A stretch of DNA of 64,000 nt from Streptomyces sp. AC512_CC834 (GTDB taxonomy: Bacteria; Actinomycetota; Actinomycetes; Streptomycetales; Streptomycetaceae). A program made the translations under genes and the position numbers. The first letter of the stretch is position 1. The number at the start of each line of letters is the position of its first letter. Shown here piece after piece: positions 17,891 to 26,326 of the stretch. The DNA lies in assembly GCF_019049325.1 (NCBI RefSeq), contig NZ_JAGMUO010000044.1, positions 1 to 64,000 on the forward strand. Direction: 5' to 3'. The notes under the pieces were generated by a model. That model had not been told where the DNA came from. It saw only the letters and a list, made by a program, of their open reading frames with translations, and searched no databases.

Positions 17891-19138
17891 TCACGGGGCG
17901 GTCACCTGGTCGGGGGTGACGACCTCGGTGATGCCGCGGGCCGCGAGGTGCCCGGTGTCGGCGGCGCGCGTGTCGAGGACGGTGGTGGGGCGGGCGCCGT
18001 CGGCGACCAGCCGGAAGAAGGCGTCGAAGACCGCGCCGCCGGGGGCGCAGGCCGAGCGCGCGGCGGGGTCGGCCGGGACGGTGAGGGCCGTGGTGCGCGG
18101 GGCGGGGGTGGGGCGGGCTCCCCCGCGGGCCGCACGCGCCGCGCTCGCCAGGGCGCGCGCCGTGTCCTTGGGACGGCGGTCGTTGGTCAGCAGCCCGAGC
18201 CCGTACTCCAGCTCGGGGAAGTCGGCCAGCGCCCGGGACACGTCGTGGGAGCACCACCAGGTGACGCCCCACAGGTCGGGGCTGTCCAGGGCGTTCTCGA
18301 TGGTCGCCTCGGTGAAGGCGGCGGCGTGCTCGGCGGGGACGAGGGGCGCGGGGGCGCCGACCTCCTGGAGCCAGACCGGGCGGTGCGGGTCGTCGGCCCA
18401 GGCCTTGCTCAGCTCGATCAGGTAGGCGGCGTGGTGCTCGCTGGGCACGGAGGTACGGCCGTGGCGCTGGGCGGTGCCGTTGAAGACCCAGGAGTGCACG
18501 GCCGTGACGGCGCCCCGCCGGGCGGCCTGGGCCGGGGTGAAGGGCTGGTCGTCCTGGTACCAGGTGGCGTCGTACTCGGCGTGCAGGTGCATCCGGCCGG
18601 GGGCGCCCTCCTCGCAGGCGGCGAGCATCCGCTCCAGCCAGGCGTCGATCTGCTCGCTGGTGGCGCGGTCCGGGTCGGGGTGGGGCCCGGCGGAGAACTG
18701 GTTGACCTCGTTGCCGAGGGTCATGCCGAGGAAGTTCGGCCGGCCGGCCAGGGCGGCGGCGAGGGTGCGCAGGTAGGTGGCCTGGCCGTCGACGACCTCG
18801 GGGTCGGTGAACAGGTTGCGGCGGTGCCAGGTGCGGGTCCACGCCGGTACGAAGTCGAAGCTGCTCAGATGGCCCTGGAGGCCGTCCACGTTGACGTCGA
18901 GGCCACGTTCGCCGGCCGCGTCGACCAGCGCCACCAGGTGCTCGACGGCACGTTCGCGGATCAGGGCGCGGTTGGGCTGGAAGTAGGGCCACAGCGGGAA
19001 GACGCGGACGTGGTCCACGTCCAGTGCGGCGACGGAGTCCAGGTCGGCGCGTACGGAGTCGAGGTCGAAGTCGAGCCAGTGATGGAACCACCCGTCACTC
19101 GGGGTGTAGTTGACGCCGAAGCGCACGGCAGAGGGCAT
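17891..19138 (-). CDS. GH5-like glycoside hydrolase, possible beta-mannosidase
   Basis: 415 residues, no signal peptide. A TIM-barrel clan A hydrolase is indicated by FLGMTLGNEVNQF (Glu144, acid/base) and RPVWLQEVGAP (Glu259, nucleophile), with RVFPLWPYFQPN near the front. The operon partners (GH38 and a sugar ABC importer) suggest it cuts the beta-mannosidic or similar bond left after alpha-mannose removal. This arrangement recalls GH5_18 beta-mannosidases of bifidobacterial N-glycan loci, but the subfamily is my inference. It lies between the permease (42 bases before it) and GH38. Confidence 0.75.
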   Translation of the reverse strand: MPSAVRFGVNYTPSDGWFHHWLDFDLDSVRADLDSVAALDVDHVRVFPLWPYFQPNRALIRERAVEHLVALVDAAGERGLDVNVDGLQGHLSSFDFVPAWTRTWHRRNLFTDPEVVDGQATYLRTLAAALAGRPNFLGMTLGNEVNQFSAGPHPDPDRATSEQIDAWLERMLAACEEGAPGRMHLHAEYDATWYQDDQPFTPAQAARRGAVTAVHSWVFNGTAQRHGRTSVPSEHHAAYLIELSKAWADDPHRPVWLQEVGAPAPLVPAEHAAAFTEATIENALDSPDLWGVTWWCSHDVSRALADFPELEYGLGLLTNDRRPKDTARALASAARAARGGARPTPAPRTTALTVPADPAARSACAPGGAVFDAFFRLVADGARPTTVLDTRAADTGHLAARGITEVVTPDQVTAP

Positions 19139-19180
19139 GCGGTGTCCTTGTGGGGAACTTGTGGGGAAGAAGTACGTGGA

Positions 19181-20092
19181 TCAGCCCTTGACCGCGCCCT
19201 CGCCGACGCCTCGGAAGAAGAACCGCTGGAGGCAGGCGAAGAGGGCGATGAGCGGCGCCACGGCGATGATCGTGCCGGCGGCGACGAGGCGCTCGTCGTT
19301 GGCGAAGGTGCCGTGCAGGTAGTTGAGGCCGATGGTCAGGGTGAACTTGGACGGGTCGCTCAGCACGATCAGCGGCCACAGGAAGTCGTCCCAGGCGCCC
19401 ATGAAGGCGAAGATCGCGACGACGGCGAGGGTGCCCTTCACCGAGGGCAGCGCGATCCGCAGGAACCGCTGCCAGACGTTGGCGCCGTCGACGTAGGCGG
19501 CTTCCTCGATCTCGTAGGGGAGGTTGAGGAAGGCGTTGCGCATCAGCAGCACGTTCAGGGCGCTGACACAGCCGGGCAGCACCACGCCGATCAGGGTGTT
19601 GTTCAGGCCCAGCTCCCGCATGGTGGTGAACTGGGCGATGATGATGCCCTCCACGGGCACGAGCATGGCCAGGATGAACACCAGGGTGGCGACGCGCCGC
19701 CCGCGGTAGCGCAGCCGGGCCAGGGCGTAGCCGGCGAGGGCGGCGCCGACGCAGTTGGTGACGACGTTGGCCGCGGCGACCTTCAGCGAGTTCAGGGCGT
19801 AGTCCCACACGGGGATGGTCTCGGCGACCCGCTCGTAGTTGTGCAGGGTGGGCTCGGCGGGCAGGAACTTCGGCGGGGAGCTGAAGATGTCCTCGGTGGG
19901 ACCCTTGAGCGAGGTCGAGAGCTGCCACAGGAACGGGCCGATGGTCAGGGCGAGGACGCCGAGCAGGAGCAGGTAGCGCAGGGCCAGTTCCCAGCCGCGG
20001 ACGCGGCGGCCGTGTTCGTCGGTGATCCGGGGTTCGCGGGCCGGCGCGGCCTCTGGTTTCCCGGCGGGCCGGGTCTTCTCGACGACGCTCAC
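19181..20092 (-). CDS. Sugar ABC transporter permease, MalG type
   Basis: 303 residues, six membrane helices. The EAA loop that contacts the ATPase is seen as EIEEAAYVDGANVWQRF followed by LRIALPSVKG. A long charged N-terminus and the LSTSLKGPTEDIF segment are typical of the MalG/CUT1 family. The GTG start overlaps the upstream permease stop in a GTGA, so translation is coupled. No ATP-binding gene is present in the operon; streptomycetes often share one MsiK-type ATPase among many CUT1 importers. Confidence 0.9.
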   Translation of the reverse strand: MSVVEKTRPAGKPEAAPAREPRITDEHGRRVRGWELALRYLLLLGVLALTIGPFLWQLSTSLKGPTEDIFSSPPKFLPAEPTLHNYERVAETIPVWDYALNSLKVAAANVVTNCVGAALAGYALARLRYRGRRVATLVFILAMLVPVEGIIIAQFTTMRELGLNNTLIGVVLPGCVSALNVLLMRNAFLNLPYEIEEAAYVDGANVWQRFLRIALPSVKGTLAVVAIFAFMGAWDDFLWPLIVLSDPSKFTLTIGLNYLHGTFANDERLVAAGTIIAVAPLIALFACLQRFFFRGVGEGAVKG

Positions 20093-21039
20093 GACTCCTC
20101 CTTCCGGTCGGCGCGCAGCACGAGCAGCATCAGGGCGACGGTGACGACGAAGACGACGACGGAGATGGCCGAGGCGTAGCCGACGCGGCCGGTCAGGCCG
20201 GTGCCGGTGCGCTGGACGAGCATGACGAGGGTGGTGTCCTCGCCGGCCGGGCCGCCGCTGGGGCCCGCCATCAGGTACACCTCGGAGAAGACCTTGAAGG
20301 CGGCGACCGAGGAGAGGGCCGCGACCAGGACCATGGTGGAGCGGACGGCGGGCACCGTGACGGTGAGGAAGCGGCGGACCGCGCCCGCGCCGTCCACGGC
20401 TGCGGCCTCGTGCAGCTCGCGCGGCACGTTGGCGAGCGCCGCCAAGTAGATGATCATGTAGTAGCCGAGGCCCTTCCACACCGTGACGCCCATCGCGCTG
20501 AGCAGGATCAGCCACTGGTCGCTGAGGAAGCCGACCGGACTGGCACCGAGCGTCTCCAGCAGGGAGTTGACCAGGCCGCGCTCGTCGAGGAGCCAGACCC
20601 AGATCAGCCCGACGACGACGATCGAGGCGACGACCGGGGTGTAGAAGGCCGAGCGGAAGAAGGTGATGCCGGGGATGTTCTTCTGCACCAGCAGGGCGAG
20701 CAGCAGCGGCAGCAGGACGAGCGCGGGGACGACCCCGAGGACGTACAGGGTGCTGTTGCGCAGGCCGATCCAGAACATGTCGTCGTGGAGCAGCTCGCGG
20801 AAGTTGGCGAGGCCCACGAACTCGCCCGGGACCAGGGTGCGGCGGTCGGTGAAGGAGTTGATGAGCGTGGAGACGAACGGGTACAGGATGAACGCGCCGG
20901 CGATCAGCAGGCCGGGAGCGGCGAACAGCCAGGGACTGGTGGGCAGTTGACGCCGCACGCGCCGGGTCACACCCTGGGTGCCGCCCTGAGTGCCGCCCTG
21001 AGTGCCGCGCCGGGGGCCGGTGACGGTGGGACTCGCCAT
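20089..21039 (-). CDS. Sugar ABC transporter permease, MalF type
   Basis: 316 residues with six main helices. The MalF-type EAA loop is seen in VPRELHEAAAVDGAGAVRRF. The N-terminus has a GTQG repeat (three copies) encoded by a 12-base DNA repeat. It starts 6 bases after the binding-protein stop and overlaps the next permease by 4 bases. It forms the membrane channel with the MalG-type partner. Confidence 0.9.
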   Translation of the reverse strand: MASPTVTGPRRGTQGGTQGGTQGVTRRVRRQLPTSPWLFAAPGLLIAGAFILYPFVSTLINSFTDRRTLVPGEFVGLANFRELLHDDMFWIGLRNSTLYVLGVVPALVLLPLLLALLVQKNIPGITFFRSAFYTPVVASIVVVGLIWVWLLDERGLVNSLLETLGASPVGFLSDQWLILLSAMGVTVWKGLGYYMIIYLAALANVPRELHEAAAVDGAGAVRRFLTVTVPAVRSTMVLVAALSSVAAFKVFSEVYLMAGPSGGPAGEDTTLVMLVQRTGTGLTGRVGYASAISVVVFVVTVALMLLVLRADRKEES

Positions 21040-21045
21040 GACGTC

Positions 21046-22338
21046 TCAGCCCTGCTGCGTCAGGAGCCGGTCGCACGCCTTGACGGCGTTGTCCAGGGCT
21101 TCCTCGGGGCTCTGCTTGCCCTGGAGCGCCTTGGCGACCTCGTTGCGCAGCTCCGTCTTCATCTGCTCGCTGAACAGTACGGGCGTGTAGTTGACTGCCG
21201 TCTTCAGCGACTTGGCGGCGGCGACCCGGACACGCGTCTCGTCGGTCCCGTCCTGCTTGGTGAAGTAGGGGTCTTCCAGCGAACCGGCGGTGCTCGGGAA
21301 GATCGCGACCTGCTTGGCGAACGACATCTGGTGCGCCGCGTCGGTGACGTAGTGCGCGAAGGCGACCGCGGCGGGCTTGCGTTCGCTCTGCTGGTTCACC
21401 ATCAGGCCCATCACGTACATGTTGACGTGGCCGGTGCTGGTGATCTGGTCGGTGATGCCGATGTTCTTGTACAGGTCCGGCGCCTGCTTCTTGAACTTGG
21501 CGAGGTCGAGCGCGCTGCCCGGGTTCATGGCGACGGCACCGGTGAGGAACTTCTTCCCGGTGGACTCGGGGGTGGCGGTCAGCGCCTGCGGGTCGAGGGC
21601 CTTGGCGTCGTACAGCTCCTTGTACCTGGTGAGGAGTTCGACGCCCTTGGCGTCGTTGAACGCGAAGGCGGTGCCCTCCTTGTTCATGAGCGGTACGCCG
21701 TAGCGGCCGAAGTCCTCGATGGTGGGCACGTTGGCGAGCGTGGCGACCTCGCCGTCGGTGTTGTCGGCGATCTTCAGGGCGGCGTCGAAGACGTCGTCGT
21801 ACGTCTTCGGCGGCTTCTCGGGGTCGAGTCCGGCCTTCTCGAAGAGGGACTTGTTGTAGAAGAGCGGGCCGGTGTTGAGGTACCAGGGGAAGGCGTACGT
21901 GCCGTCCATGCCCGGTATCCGGTGGCTGGCCCAGGCCCCTTCCAGGTACTCCTTCTCGTACTGGCCCGCGGCCTTGTCCAGGTCGAGGGCGAGGCCGGCC
22001 TTGGCGAGCGGGGCGACGAGGTCCGGGGAGACGTTGACGACGTCGGGCAGGGTGCCGCCGGCGGCGTCGGCGCTGATCTTGTCGGCGTAGCCCTCGCCGG
22101 GCTGGTCGACCCACTTGACGTGGGTGCCGGGGTACTTCTTCTCGAAGTCGGCGATCAGGCCCTCGAAGTAGTCCTTGAAGTTGGCCCGCAGGTTCCAGGT
22201 CTGGAAGGTGATGTCGCCCTCGACCTTGCCCGAGGCGTCGGTCGAACCGCCGCCGTCGTCCGAGGAGCCGCAGGCGCTGAGCGGCAGGACGAGGGCGGCG
22301 ACGGCGGCGACAGCGAATGTTCTGCGCGAGGTGGGCAC
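21046..22338 (-). CDS. Sugar-binding lipoprotein of a CUT1 ABC transporter
   Basis: 430 residues. The signal sequence carries a lipobox, LPLSAC (Cys23), so the mature protein is membrane-tethered outside the cell. The mature part has the family-1 solute-binding look: ITFQTWNLRANFKDYFEGLI, DFEKKYPGTHVKWVD, LPDVVNVSPDLVAPLAKAGL and FPWYLNTGPLFYNKSLFEKA. It delivers an oligosaccharide to the two permeases behind it. GTG 22338 is the only start that gives a clean signal peptide. It heads the operon and faces the LacI regulator across a 230-bp gap with two operators. Confidence 0.9.
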   Translation of the reverse strand: MPTSRRTFAVAAVAALVLPLSACGSSDDGGGSTDASGKVEGDITFQTWNLRANFKDYFEGLIADFEKKYPGTHVKWVDQPGEGYADKISADAAGGTLPDVVNVSPDLVAPLAKAGLALDLDKAAGQYEKEYLEGAWASHRIPGMDGTYAFPWYLNTGPLFYNKSLFEKAGLDPEKPPKTYDDVFDAALKIADNTDGEVATLANVPTIEDFGRYGVPLMNKEGTAFAFNDAKGVELLTRYKELYDAKALDPQALTATPESTGKKFLTGAVAMNPGSALDLAKFKKQAPDLYKNIGITDQITSTGHVNMYVMGLMVNQQSERKPAAVAFAHYVTDAAHQMSFAKQVAIFPSTAGSLEDPYFTKQDGTDETRVRVAAAKSLKTAVNYTPVLFSEQMKTELRNEVAKALQGKQSPEEALDNAVKACDRLLTQQG

Positions 22339-22491
22339 GGTGACACGTCTCCCTGAAGACGTCGACGGTGGGATGGCAGCGACCATGCACGGCGATTCCG
22401 CGAGAAGTCAATGGATTCACGGGAACTAAAGACACGTGGAGAGCATTAGTCCAGTTCAGGCGGCATCAGTCGCGTTACTTGCCACGATCCA

Positions 22492-22505
22492 CTAATGCGC
22501 TTTAG
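22492..22505. promoter_or_regulatory. LacI-type operator 1
   Basis: CTAATGCGCTTTAG, a 14-bp palindrome with one mismatched pair and a central CG. It lies in the divergent gap between the transporter operon and its LacI regulator. Confidence 0.65.
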
Positions 22506-22515
22506 GATCTTTCCA

Positions 22516-22529
22516 CTCAAGCGCTTTAG
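22516..22529. promoter_or_regulatory. LacI-type operator 2
   Basis: CTCAAGCGCTTTAG, a 14-bp palindrome with an AAGCGCTT core. It starts exactly 24 bp after operator 1 (about two helical turns) and 40 bp before the regulator start, so it could control both directions. Confidence 0.65.
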
Positions 22530-22568
22530 CTCACCACGCTTTACCTCACCACCGAGAAAGGGGCGTAC

Positions 22569-23615
22569 ATGCCGGCCAAGCGGCCTGCCGCGCGCCGGCC
22601 GACGATGAAGGACATCGCGCGGCGGGCCGGGGTCTCCGAGAGCGCGGTCTCGTTCGCGCTGAACGACCGGCCGGGGGTCTCCGACATCACCCGGGACCGG
22701 GTGCGCCGGGTGGCCGAGCAGCTCGGTTGGCGGCCCAGTACGGCGGCGCGCGCGCTGTCCGGGGAGGGCGCGGCGACCGTCGGCTTCGTGCTGGCGCGGC
22801 CCGCGCACACCCTCGGCGTCGACTCCTTCTTCCTGCAACTGGTCTCCGGCATCCAGGAAGTGCTGGCGCGACGCCATCTGGGGCTGCTGTTCCAGGTGGC
22901 GCCGGACGTCGACGACGAGTGCGCGGTCTACCGGCGCTGGTGGGCCGAACACCGGGTGGACGGCGTCCTGGTGGTGGACCCGCGCACCGACGATCCGCGC
23001 CCGGACCTGCTCGACGGACTGGGGCTGCCCGCCGTGGTGATCGGCGGTGCGCCGGACGAACGCCACCCGGGCCTGTCCACGGTGTGGGCGGACGACGCGG
23101 GCGCGATGGCCGCGCTGGTGGACGCGCTGCACTCGCTCGGGCACCGGCGGATCGCGCACATCGCCGGAATGCCGGGCCTCGCCCACACCGAGCGCCGCAT
23201 CCGTGCCCTGCGCGCCGAGGCCGCCCGGCGCGGCCTCGGCGAGGTCGAGTCGGTGACCACCGACTACTCCGACGCGCAGGGCGCCGCCGTCACCCGCCGG
23301 GTCCTGGAGGCGCCCGCTCCCCCGACCGCCCTGATCTACGACAACGACGTGATGGCCGTCGCCGGGGTCGCCGCCGCGGCCGAACTCGGTTTCTCGGTGC
23401 CGGCGGACGTGTCCGTGGTGGCCTGGGAGGACTCGGCACTGTGCCGCATGGTCAAGCCCTGGCTGTCCGCCCTGTCCCGGGACAGTGTGGAGTTCGGCCG
23501 CACGGCGGCGACGGAGCTGACGGCCCTGCTGGACGGCGGCCCGGCCCGGACGGTGCGGGTGCCGGTGCCGCGGCTGATCGAGCGGGACAGCACGGGAGCG
23601 GCCCGGCCGGCCTGA
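22569..23615 (+). CDS. LacI family transcriptional regulator
   Basis: 348 residues. The N-terminal helix-turn-helix (about 12-60) has TMKDIARRAGVSESAVSFAL and a hinge helix RPSTAARALSGEG. The rest is a periplasmic-binding-protein-like sugar domain (TVGFVLARP, GLPAVVIGGAP, ALIYDNDVMAVAGVAAAAEL, DVSVVAWEDSALCRMVKP). It very probably represses the divergent transporter-glycosidase operon and itself, released by an imported mannoside. GAAAGGGG lies 8 bases before the ATG. Confidence 0.9.
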   Translation: MPAKRPAARRPTMKDIARRAGVSESAVSFALNDRPGVSDITRDRVRRVAEQLGWRPSTAARALSGEGAATVGFVLARPAHTLGVDSFFLQLVSGIQEVLARRHLGLLFQVAPDVDDECAVYRRWWAEHRVDGVLVVDPRTDDPRPDLLDGLGLPAVVIGGAPDERHPGLSTVWADDAGAMAALVDALHSLGHRRIAHIAGMPGLAHTERRIRALRAEAARRGLGEVESVTTDYSDAQGAAVTRRVLEAPAPPTALIYDNDVMAVAGVAAAAELGFSVPADVSVVAWEDSALCRMVKPWLSALSRDSVEFGRTAATELTALLDGGPARTVRVPVPRLIERDSTGAARPA

Positions 23616-23699
23616 ACGGGGCGGCGTGCCGACGGCCGGGCGGGTCCGCACTCTCGACGTGGGCGCCGGGGGCGGGCAGAGTTCTGCTCGTACTCGCCA

Positions 23700-23726
23700 G
23701 TAGTCCCGTAGGCCTGTAGTCCCGTA
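23700..23726 (+). repeat. Direct repeat of GTAGTCCCGTA
   Basis: Two copies, 16 bp apart, in the 162-bp gap between the LacI gene and the amidase gene. No function is evident. Confidence 0.5.
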
Positions 23727-23777
23727 CTCCCGCGATGCCGTCATCATTTTCGCCACCCCACCCCCGAGGAGCCCTCC

Positions 23778-25127
23778 GTGAACGACTGGGCCGGCCGGAC
23801 CGCCACCGAGATCGCCGCCGCCGTACGCGAGAAGCGGGTCACGCCGCGCGAGGTGGTGGCGGAGCATCTGGCCCTCATCGAGCGGCTCGACGGCCGCGTC
23901 GGCGCCTTCCGCGCGGTGCGGGCCGGAGCGTCGCTCGCCGAGGCCGACGCGCTGGGCGCCCGGGAAGATCTGGCCGAACTGCCGCTGGCCGGGGTGCCGG
24001 TGGCGGTCAAGGACAACCTCGCGGTGCGCGGCGAGTCCACGCGGGTCGGCTCGGCGGCGACGCCGGACACGCCCGCGGACGCCGACCATGTCACCGTGGC
24101 CCGGCTGCGGGCGGCCGGCGCGGTGGTGGTGGGGCTGACCAACGTGCCGGAACTGTGCGTGTTCGGCACCACCGAGGGGGTGCACGGCACGGCCCGCAAC
24201 CCGTGGGACCCGGCCCGCTCGGCGGGCGGTTCGTCGGGCGGCGGCGCGGCCGCGGTCGCCGCCGCGATGGTGCCGCTCGCGCTCGGCAACGACGGCATGG
24301 GCTCCCTGCGCATCCCCGCGGCCAACTGCGGTCTGGTCACCGTCAAGCCGGGCCACGGCGTCGTGCCGGCCGGTATCGGCGAGGGCGACTGGTTCGGGAT
24401 GTCCGAGAACGGGCCGCTGGCGACGACGGTCGCGGACGCCCGCCTGATGCTCACCGTCCTCGCGGACGGAGCCCTGCCCGACCGCGAGGACTCCGGCGCC
24501 CTCCGCGTCGCCGCCTCGCTGCGCAGCCCGCTGGCCGGCGTCACCGCGTCCCGGCCGTACGCGGACGCCGTGCGCGAGGCGGCCGGGGTGCTGATGAAGG
24601 CGGGGCACCAGGTGCGGCGCGCGGACCCGCCCTACCCGGCGTCACTGGGCGCGACCGCCCTGGCCCACTGGACGGCCGGTACGTCGGTGGACGCGCGGGG
24701 CCTGGACCGGCGGCTGCTGGCCAGGCGGACGCGGGTCCACGCGGCCGTCGGGCGGCGCTTCGTCGCCCGGGTGTCGACCGGCGAGGGCAGGCAGCGGCTG
24801 CGCGGGCGCCTGGAGCCGTTCTTCGCCGAGTACGACGTCCTGCTGACGCCGGCGCTGGCCCGCCGCTCCCCCAAGGCGGGGCCCTGGCACGAACGGGGCT
24901 GGCTGCGCAACGTGGTGGCGAACTCGGCGTACTCGCCCTTCACGCCGCCGTGGAACCTGACCGGCTGGCCCGCGATGACGGTGCCGCTGGACACCCTGCC
25001 CTCGGGCGCGCCCTGCGCCGTACAACTGGTGGGGCGCCCGGGGTCGGAGGCGGCGCTGTTGGAGCTGGCGGGGCGGATCGAGGTGCTGCGGCCCTGGCGG
25101 CGGACGGCGCCGCCGGTCTCGGTCTGA
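23778..25127 (+). CDS. Amidase signature family enzyme
   Basis: 449 residues. The Ser-cisSer-Lys triad is visible: Lys78 in VPVAVKDNLAVRG, Ser152 in SAGGSSGGGAAAV and Ser176 in LGNDGMGSLRIPAANCG. The spacing of the two serines (24) is standard. It hydrolyses an amide bond of a small substrate; the substrate cannot be told. The GTG start has GAGGAG upstream. It is not a GatA, since no gatC or gatB is near. Confidence 0.88.
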   Translation: MNDWAGRTATEIAAAVREKRVTPREVVAEHLALIERLDGRVGAFRAVRAGASLAEADALGAREDLAELPLAGVPVAVKDNLAVRGESTRVGSAATPDTPADADHVTVARLRAAGAVVVGLTNVPELCVFGTTEGVHGTARNPWDPARSAGGSSGGGAAAVAAAMVPLALGNDGMGSLRIPAANCGLVTVKPGHGVVPAGIGEGDWFGMSENGPLATTVADARLMLTVLADGALPDREDSGALRVAASLRSPLAGVTASRPYADAVREAAGVLMKAGHQVRRADPPYPASLGATALAHWTAGTSVDARGLDRRLLARRTRVHAAVGRRFVARVSTGEGRQRLRGRLEPFFAEYDVLLTPALARRSPKAGPWHERGWLRNVVANSAYSPFTPPWNLTGWPAMTVPLDTLPSGAPCAVQLVGRPGSEAALLELAGRIEVLRPWRRTAPPVSV

Positions 25128-25158
25128 GCCGTCCGTACCGGGCGCGGTCGGGCGGTCC

Positions 25159-25641
25159 CTACAGGGCGCGATGCATGATGTGCAGGCCCACCCGCCCGTG
25201 CCGCGGGTGGTCGAAGGCGTCCGGCACCGTGCCGAGGATGGTGAAGCCGAGGGAGATCCACAGCCGCACGGCCGGGTTGGTCTCGACGACGGCGTTGAAG
25301 ACCATGCCCCGGTAGCCGTCGGCCTTCGCGGCGGCCAGGACGTGTTCGGCCAGGGCGCGTCCGGTGCCGCGGCCGGCCCGGTCGGGGTCGACCATGAAAC
25401 CGGCGTTGGCGATGCGCGCGGCGGGACCGCCGTAGTTGGGGCTGACGTAGGCGGAGGCGACGACGGCGCCGGTCTCGTCCTCGGCGGCGTAGACGCGTTT
25501 GGCGGGGTTCGTCCACAGGGCCCGGGCAGCCTCCTCGGAGGTGTCCGGGTCCCATGCGTAGGTCTCGCCGGCCGCGACGATGCGGTGCCAGAAGGGCCAG
25601 ATGTGCGGCCAGTCGTCGGCCGTGGCTTCCCTGATCAGCAT
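25159..25641 (-). CDS. GNAT family N-acetyltransferase
   Basis: 160 residues. It starts MLIREATADDWPHIWPFWHR; the acetyl-CoA loop is DPDRAGRGTGRALAEH (R-x2-G-x-G), and the end NPAVRLWISLGFTILGTVP is typical of the family (phosphinothricin acetyltransferase-like group). The acceptor is unknown. It starts 40 bases after the stop of the small gene upstream on the same strand, so the two may be co-transcribed. It is convergent with the amidase gene. Confidence 0.88.
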   Translation of the reverse strand: MLIREATADDWPHIWPFWHRIVAAGETYAWDPDTSEEAARALWTNPAKRVYAAEDETGAVVASAYVSPNYGGPAARIANAGFMVDPDRAGRGTGRALAEHVLAAAKADGYRGMVFNAVVETNPAVRLWISLGFTILGTVPDAFDHPRHGRVGLHIMHRAL

Positions 25642-25681
25642 GGGCGTGAGTCTCGCACGCCCATGCGTGGGGCGGCTTCGG

Positions 25682-25870
25682 TCAGTCCACGCTGGGCAGG
25701 ATGTGGGGCTCGGCGAGGTCCTCCTCGTAACCCGCGAGGCGGATCGGGGCGGACCGCGCCCACACGTCGAGGCTGCCGATCTCTCCGGGCCTGCGGCTCG
25801 CACGCTGTGTGCGTTCCCCGGTGCGTTCCTCGCTGCGTTGTTCCGGGTTCGTCGTTGTCTCCGGTGTCAC
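25682..25870 (-). CDS. Small 62-residue protein of unknown function
   Basis: 62 residues from GTG 25870, which has AAGGAG seven bases upstream. The first half is hydrophilic, rich in Glu, Arg and Thr. The second half is distinct: IGSLDVWARSAPIRLAGYEE followed by DLAEPHILPSVD at the very end. There is no signal, membrane helix or cysteine. The sharp change from a disordered leader to an ordered-looking tail is what a leader-core peptide or a small adaptor would show, but no modifying enzyme is near. It precedes the GNAT gene by 40 bases. I do not recognise the family. Confidence 0.6.
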   Translation of the reverse strand: MTPETTTNPEQRSEERTGERTQRASRRPGEIGSLDVWARSAPIRLAGYEEDLAEPHILPSVD

Positions 25871-26326
25871 CGCGCACTCCTTATGTGTCGGGTCACCCTC
25901 GGGGCCTGTCGGCCAGTCTCCTGTCCGGCACCAGTCGCCCGCTCGGGTGTGAGTCGAATGCAGTTCGGACGCGGTGGCGCCGGCAACTCGTGCGAGAGCG
26001 GGCCGTTGTGAACCGGCTTGTCCCATGGCGGACCTTGGGTGTGGGTAGTGCCCTGTGGCCCTGTGCTGTTGTCCGTCCGCTCCAGATTAACCAAATGAGC
26101 GGGGGCGCGCTCTATGGGGCTCAAAAGATGGGAGAACCATTGCCCTTCGCTGTGTGCGCAGTTGGCCCAAGTGTGCCCTGATCGCCCCACTTCCGCACCG
26201 TGTGCGACTCACCCGTTCGGCCCATACCGGCGACGGGTCGCGCAGTTAAGTTGCCGTTGGCTGCGGCGCAAGCTCGCCATGTTCTGCTGGCGGTCGGCAA
26301 CGGCTGTCTCGCGGGAGGACCGAGGC
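25871..26326. other. 456-bp divergent intergenic region
   Basis: This gap separates the small minus-strand gene from the plus-strand gene at 26327. It is less GC-rich than its neighbours and includes an AT-rich spot near 26082-26098 (around GATTAACCAAATGAG). Open frames inside it lack ribosome binding sites and streptomycete codon bias. It should hold promoters for both genes, but I see no confident -35/-10 pair. Confidence 0.5.

Noticed and set aside
14729..20179. Very long open frame (about 1800 codons) on the plus strand
   Set aside because: It is antisense to GH38, the GH5-like gene and the permease genes, which have strong family motifs. High GC makes such shadow frames common.
20093..22435. 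Upstream extension of the MalG-type permease frame through two other genes
   Set aside because: The front part is out-of-frame shadow sequence; the real start is the GTG at 20092, coupled to the MalF-type stop.
25867..26190. Minus-strand frame of 107 codons in the 25.9-26.3 kb gap
   Set aside because: No ribosome binding site and non-coding composition; it overlaps the start of the better-supported 62-residue gene.
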